6,996 bases of DNA from Candidatus Melainabacteria bacterium GWA2_34_9 (lineage in GTDB: Bacteria; Cyanobacteriota; Vampirovibrionia; Gastranaerophilales; UBA9971), in the NCBI GenBank assembly GCA_001784535.1, contig MFRJ01000111.1:5345-12340 (forward strand), given 5' to 3'. The notes beneath the pieces are model-generated. The model saw only the letters and a list, made by a program, of their open reading frames with translations, was not told the origin of the DNA and made no database searches. Each line of letters begins with the position of its first letter. Position 1 is the stretch's first letter. Of the stretch, positions 6,497-6,996 are shown in pieces. Both the position numbers and the translations under genes were made by a program.

Positions 6497-6640
6497 TTAT
6501 CCCCAATCCGTAAAAAATATTGTTAATAAAATATTATCATAGTTGAATTAGTTCGCCTATTATGGTATTTATGGTGGCAGTAGCCACCTCTTATAACTTC
6601 TCTAATCCTTCAAATTCTAACTTAAATTCTTGTTGTGACA
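6497..6640. promoter_or_regulatory. Divergent intergenic region of the glycosyltransferase and small-protein genes
   Basis: This 144-base noncoding stretch lies between divergent starts, so promoters in both directions are expected here. On the minus strand TATGATAAT (complement of the 6530s-6540s) could supply a -10 for the glycosyltransferase gene, but I see no convincing -35. On the plus strand TATAAC (6592-6597) is a possible -10, with the hairpin at 6573-6588 just upstream where an operator could sit. No good Shine-Dalgarno precedes the plus-strand gene. The promoter calls are weak. Confidence 0.35.
6573..6588. repeat. Perfect 6-bp-stem hairpin or palindrome
   Basis: GGTGGC (6573-6578) and GCCACC (6583-6588) are exact complements around AGTA. 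It is GC-rich in AT-rich surroundings. It is followed on the plus strand by TCTTATAACTTCTCT, which is not a clean T-tract, and on the minus strand by ATAAATACC, so an intrinsic terminator is unlikely. Its position just before a possible -10 (TATAAC) would suit an operator. A structured leader for either divergent gene is the alternative. Confidence 0.45.
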
Positions 6641-6922
6641 ATGAAAGATATATCAACAACCTTATTAATAATATGTTTAATCTTATTTTTCTCAATCTTT
6701 CGGGGAAAATTGATACTCCTTGAAAGTTTGCCCTTAAGCGGAGTGGTTTCCATCTATTACGACTTAAATGGAACCCCGTATATCTATATAGACAGCTACA
6801 CAAAAAAAGACGGCACTGTCGTAAAAGGTTATTATCGCTCTTTGCCTGATAAAAACAAACTTAACAACTGGTCATCAAAAGGAAATATAAATCCGTTTAC
6901 AGGAACAAAAGGCTATGAATAG
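6641..6922 (+). CDS. Small membrane-anchored or secreted protein with GYYRS/NPFTG motif
   Basis: This 93-residue protein starts MKDISTT, then has a hydrophobic helix (about 7-20, LLIICLILFFSIF) that looks like an uncleaved anchor or a signal peptide. The rest is hydrophilic. Residues 52-70 read SYTKKDGTVVKGYYRSLPD and 75-88 NNWSSKGNINPFTG. This pattern (DGTxVxGxxRSxPD...NNWSxxGNxNPxTG) recurs, from memory, at the C-termini of many small or multidomain bacterial and phage proteins; its function is not established to my knowledge. The helix plus polar tail suggests a location outside the cytoplasm. No Shine-Dalgarno precedes either the ATG at 6641 or an in-frame GTG at 6635. An in-frame TAA at 6623-6625 rules out a longer start, so the protein may be leaderless or poorly translated. 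I chose the ATG. A hairpin spans its stop codon. Confidence 0.68.
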   Translation: MKDISTTLLIICLILFFSIFRGKLILLESLPLSGVVSIYYDLNGTPYIYIDSYTKKDGTVVKGYYRSLPDKNKLNNWSSKGNINPFTGTKGYE

Positions 6923-6926
6923 CCTT
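6909..6926 (+). terminator. Stop-spanning hairpin, possible weak terminator
   Basis: AAGGCTA and TAGCCTT pair perfectly around TGAA, making an outer seven-bp stem; the TAG stop of the small-protein gene lies within it. It is followed by ATTTATGAT, a poor U-tract, so termination would be weak. It may separate this gene from the next one, which has its own ribosome binding site 28 bases later. Confidence 0.35.
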
Positions 6927-6968
6927 ATTTATGATAAACTTGTTTAATATCTTAGGAGTTAAATATTT

Positions 6969-6996
6969 ATGAATAATTATTCAATAGGGATAGATC
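6969..6996 (+). CDS. 5' end of a gene, product unknown (partial)
   Basis: An AGGAG (6954-6958) lies ten bases before an ATG, and the frame stays open to the window edge, giving MNNYSIGID. A start of the form xYSIGID resembles the first strand of actin-fold sugar kinases (ROK or FGGY type) and related ATPases, in which GIDxGGT follows. Nine residues cannot decide this. It follows the small-protein gene by 46 bases on the same strand. Confidence 0.5.

Noticed and set aside
6562..6723. A 53-codon plus-strand open frame starting MVFMVAVATSYNF
   Set aside because: It overlaps the small-protein gene in another frame, its asparagine-rich sequence is typical of AT-rich noncoding DNA, and no ribosome site precedes it.
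6591..6803. A 70-residue minus-strand open frame
   Set aside because: It is antisense to the small-protein gene, whose frame carries the recognisable C-terminal motif.

Overview
The window is AT-rich (roughly 30% G+C by eye), densely coding bacterial DNA. Shine-Dalgarno sites are clear at only some genes. No gene here names the organism. The AT bias, envelope-glycan genes and an anaerobe-type NifX-like/DUF5320 pair would fit an uncultured anaerobic gut or sediment bacterium. Candidatus Melainabacteria (Gastranaerophilales) is one possibility, but that is inference and weakly supported.

Layout. Positions 1-135 hold the 3' end of an unidentified gene whose stop overlaps the start of a 478-residue polytopic membrane protein (135-1571, +) resembling lipid-linked-sugar (GT-C-like) enzymes. 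Six bases further on, a compact regulatory cassette begins: a MerR-family regulator with a cysteine-rich C-terminus (1578-1955, -) diverges from a two-gene operon (+) of a 58-residue DUF5320-like protein (2108-2284) and a NifX/NifB-type cluster-binding protein (2306-2656). The intergenic region carries a perfect 13+2+13 bp dyad with a TTGACA hexamer in each arm, a strong candidate for the regulator's operator and a two-way promoter.

The next gene (2653-4914, -) overlaps the NifX-like gene tail to tail by four bases. It encodes a 753-residue fusion of a UDP-galactopyranose-mutase-like FAD oxidoreductase and a class I SAM methyltransferase. Upstream of it on the same strand, across a 79-base gap holding three inverted repeats of unusually high G+C, is a family 39-type GT-C glycosyltransferase (4994-6496, -). 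These two are probably cotranscribed and, with the membrane protein at 135-1571, look like envelope or exopolysaccharide glycan synthesis.

The right end holds a 144-base intergenic stretch with a 6-bp-stem hairpin, a small membrane-anchored or secreted protein with a conserved-looking GYYRS...NPFTG C-terminus (6641-6922, +), and the first nine codons of another gene (6969-6996, +).

The most interesting items are the regulator/dyad/DUF5320/NifX cassette placed inside a glycan locus, the oxidoreductase-methyltransferase fusion, and the GC-rich inverted-repeat cluster. No tRNA, rRNA, insertion sequence or CRISPR array was seen.
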